This document shows positions 63,863 to 64,000 of a stretch of 64,000 bases of DNA, piece by piece (the first letter of the stretch is position 1; each line of letters opens with the position of its first letter). Position numbers and translations under genes: made by a program. The stretch is from contig NZ_ATVP01000001.1 in NCBI RefSeq assembly GCF_000420785.1, positions 25,922 through 89,921 on the forward strand, in the 5' to 3' direction. The notes below the pieces were generated by a model. It worked only from the letters and a program-made list of their open reading frames with translations, had not been told where the DNA came from and made no database searches. This DNA is from Streptococcus hyovaginalis DSM 12219. GTDB lineage: Bacteria > Bacillota > Bacilli > Lactobacillales > Streptococcaceae.

Positions 63863-64000
63863 TTACACGAAAATTATAACACAAAACTTCACGTTTTGAA
63901 AAGTTCTTTGTGTTTTCGTAAAAAAATATTCAACACTTCACAAAACGTGAAATATAATATAATCAAGGTCAAGGAAATGACCGAAGAAAGGAGGTAGCCA
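63863..64000. promoter_or_regulatory. Lysogeny-switch operator/promoter region
   Basis: Two dyads: CAAAAC-TTCAC-GTTTTG (63882-63898) and TTCAC-AAAAC-GTGAA (63937-63951) share the core TTCAC(G). The second lies between a -35 (TTCAAC 63929) and -10 (TATAAT 63953) for a rightward promoter. A leftward promoter for the repressor has -10 at 63873-63878 and -35 at 63896-63901 (minus strand TTTCAA, TATAAT, 17 bases), overlapping the first dyad. AAAGGAGG at 63987-63994 is the ribosome site of a gene whose start lies beyond the right edge, presumably Cro-like. Confidence 0.75.

Overview
The window looks like chromosome of a low-GC Firmicute of the genus Streptococcus. The rplU-prp-rpmA cluster, the rpsU gene, the aro/tyrA/pheA set, an Rgg regulator and Shine-Dalgarno-led starts all fit. 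A roughly 180-bp GGGACAAAA...TTTTGTCCC intergenic repeat near 14.6 kb, of a type I associate with Streptococcus suis and close relatives, suggests the S. suis group; this species-level call is inference. No rRNA, tRNA or CRISPR array was seen.

Layout. 0-6.7 kb is a worn defence/mobile region: an inverted half hsdS, a small Cys-motif protein, an intact type I restriction subunit hsdR, a broken ImmA/IrrE-like gene cut by an IS3-family remnant, and the tail of a Y-family polymerase. 6.7-28.4 kb is a long accessory redox block: reductases, flavin enzymes, hydrolases and SDRs. It is interleaved with nine regulators, counting the ArsR gene just beyond it (LysR, Rrf2 x2, TetR x2, MarR x2, and others), several with a palindromic operator in the divergent gap. 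It ends with an osmoprotectant/ergothioneine-type ABC transporter and a double SnoaL protein. 28.5-30.7 kb has a zinc-type ArsR/CDF efflux pair and a GT8 glycosyltransferase. 31-41.8 kb holds the chorismate pathway and its Phe/Tyr branches: chorismate mutase, aroD-aroC-tyrA, then on the opposite strand two DAHP synthases-aroE-aroB, then aroA-aroK-pheA.

41.8-48.4 kb is another accessory patch: a dead NAD(P)-binding gene, a plasmid-like parA operon with a nonsense codon, an ABC transporter divergent from an Rgg regulator, a small secreted peptide gene behind a 161-bp inverted-repeat element, and an IS982-family remnant. 48.4-60.6 kb is mostly housekeeping: an aromatic-acid exporter-like protein, nucleoside hydrolase, phosphatase, thioesterase, SDR, an MFS transporter with a PyrR-type leader upstream, MarR, SGNH hydrolase, metallophosphoesterase, UDG-like protein, rpsU, CapA-like protein, and rplU-prp-rpmA behind an L21-type leader.

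60.6-64 kb is the left end of an integrated element (prophage-like) inserted just after rpmA. It has a tandem 12-bp repeat at the junction, a tyrosine integrase broken by a TGA before its catalytic tyrosine, and a CI/LexA-like repressor with operator dyads at the right edge. Between integrase and repressor lies the most interesting item: a DUF3644/HEPN-like protein carrying an RNISTH (Rx4H) motif. It converges on a compact, promoter- and terminator-bounded structured RNA of about 90 nt, with a second candidate small RNA divergent from the integrase. This resembles the HEPN-protein-plus-ncRNA layout of AbiF-type systems, and I propose it as a candidate phage-defence or toxin-antitoxin unit.
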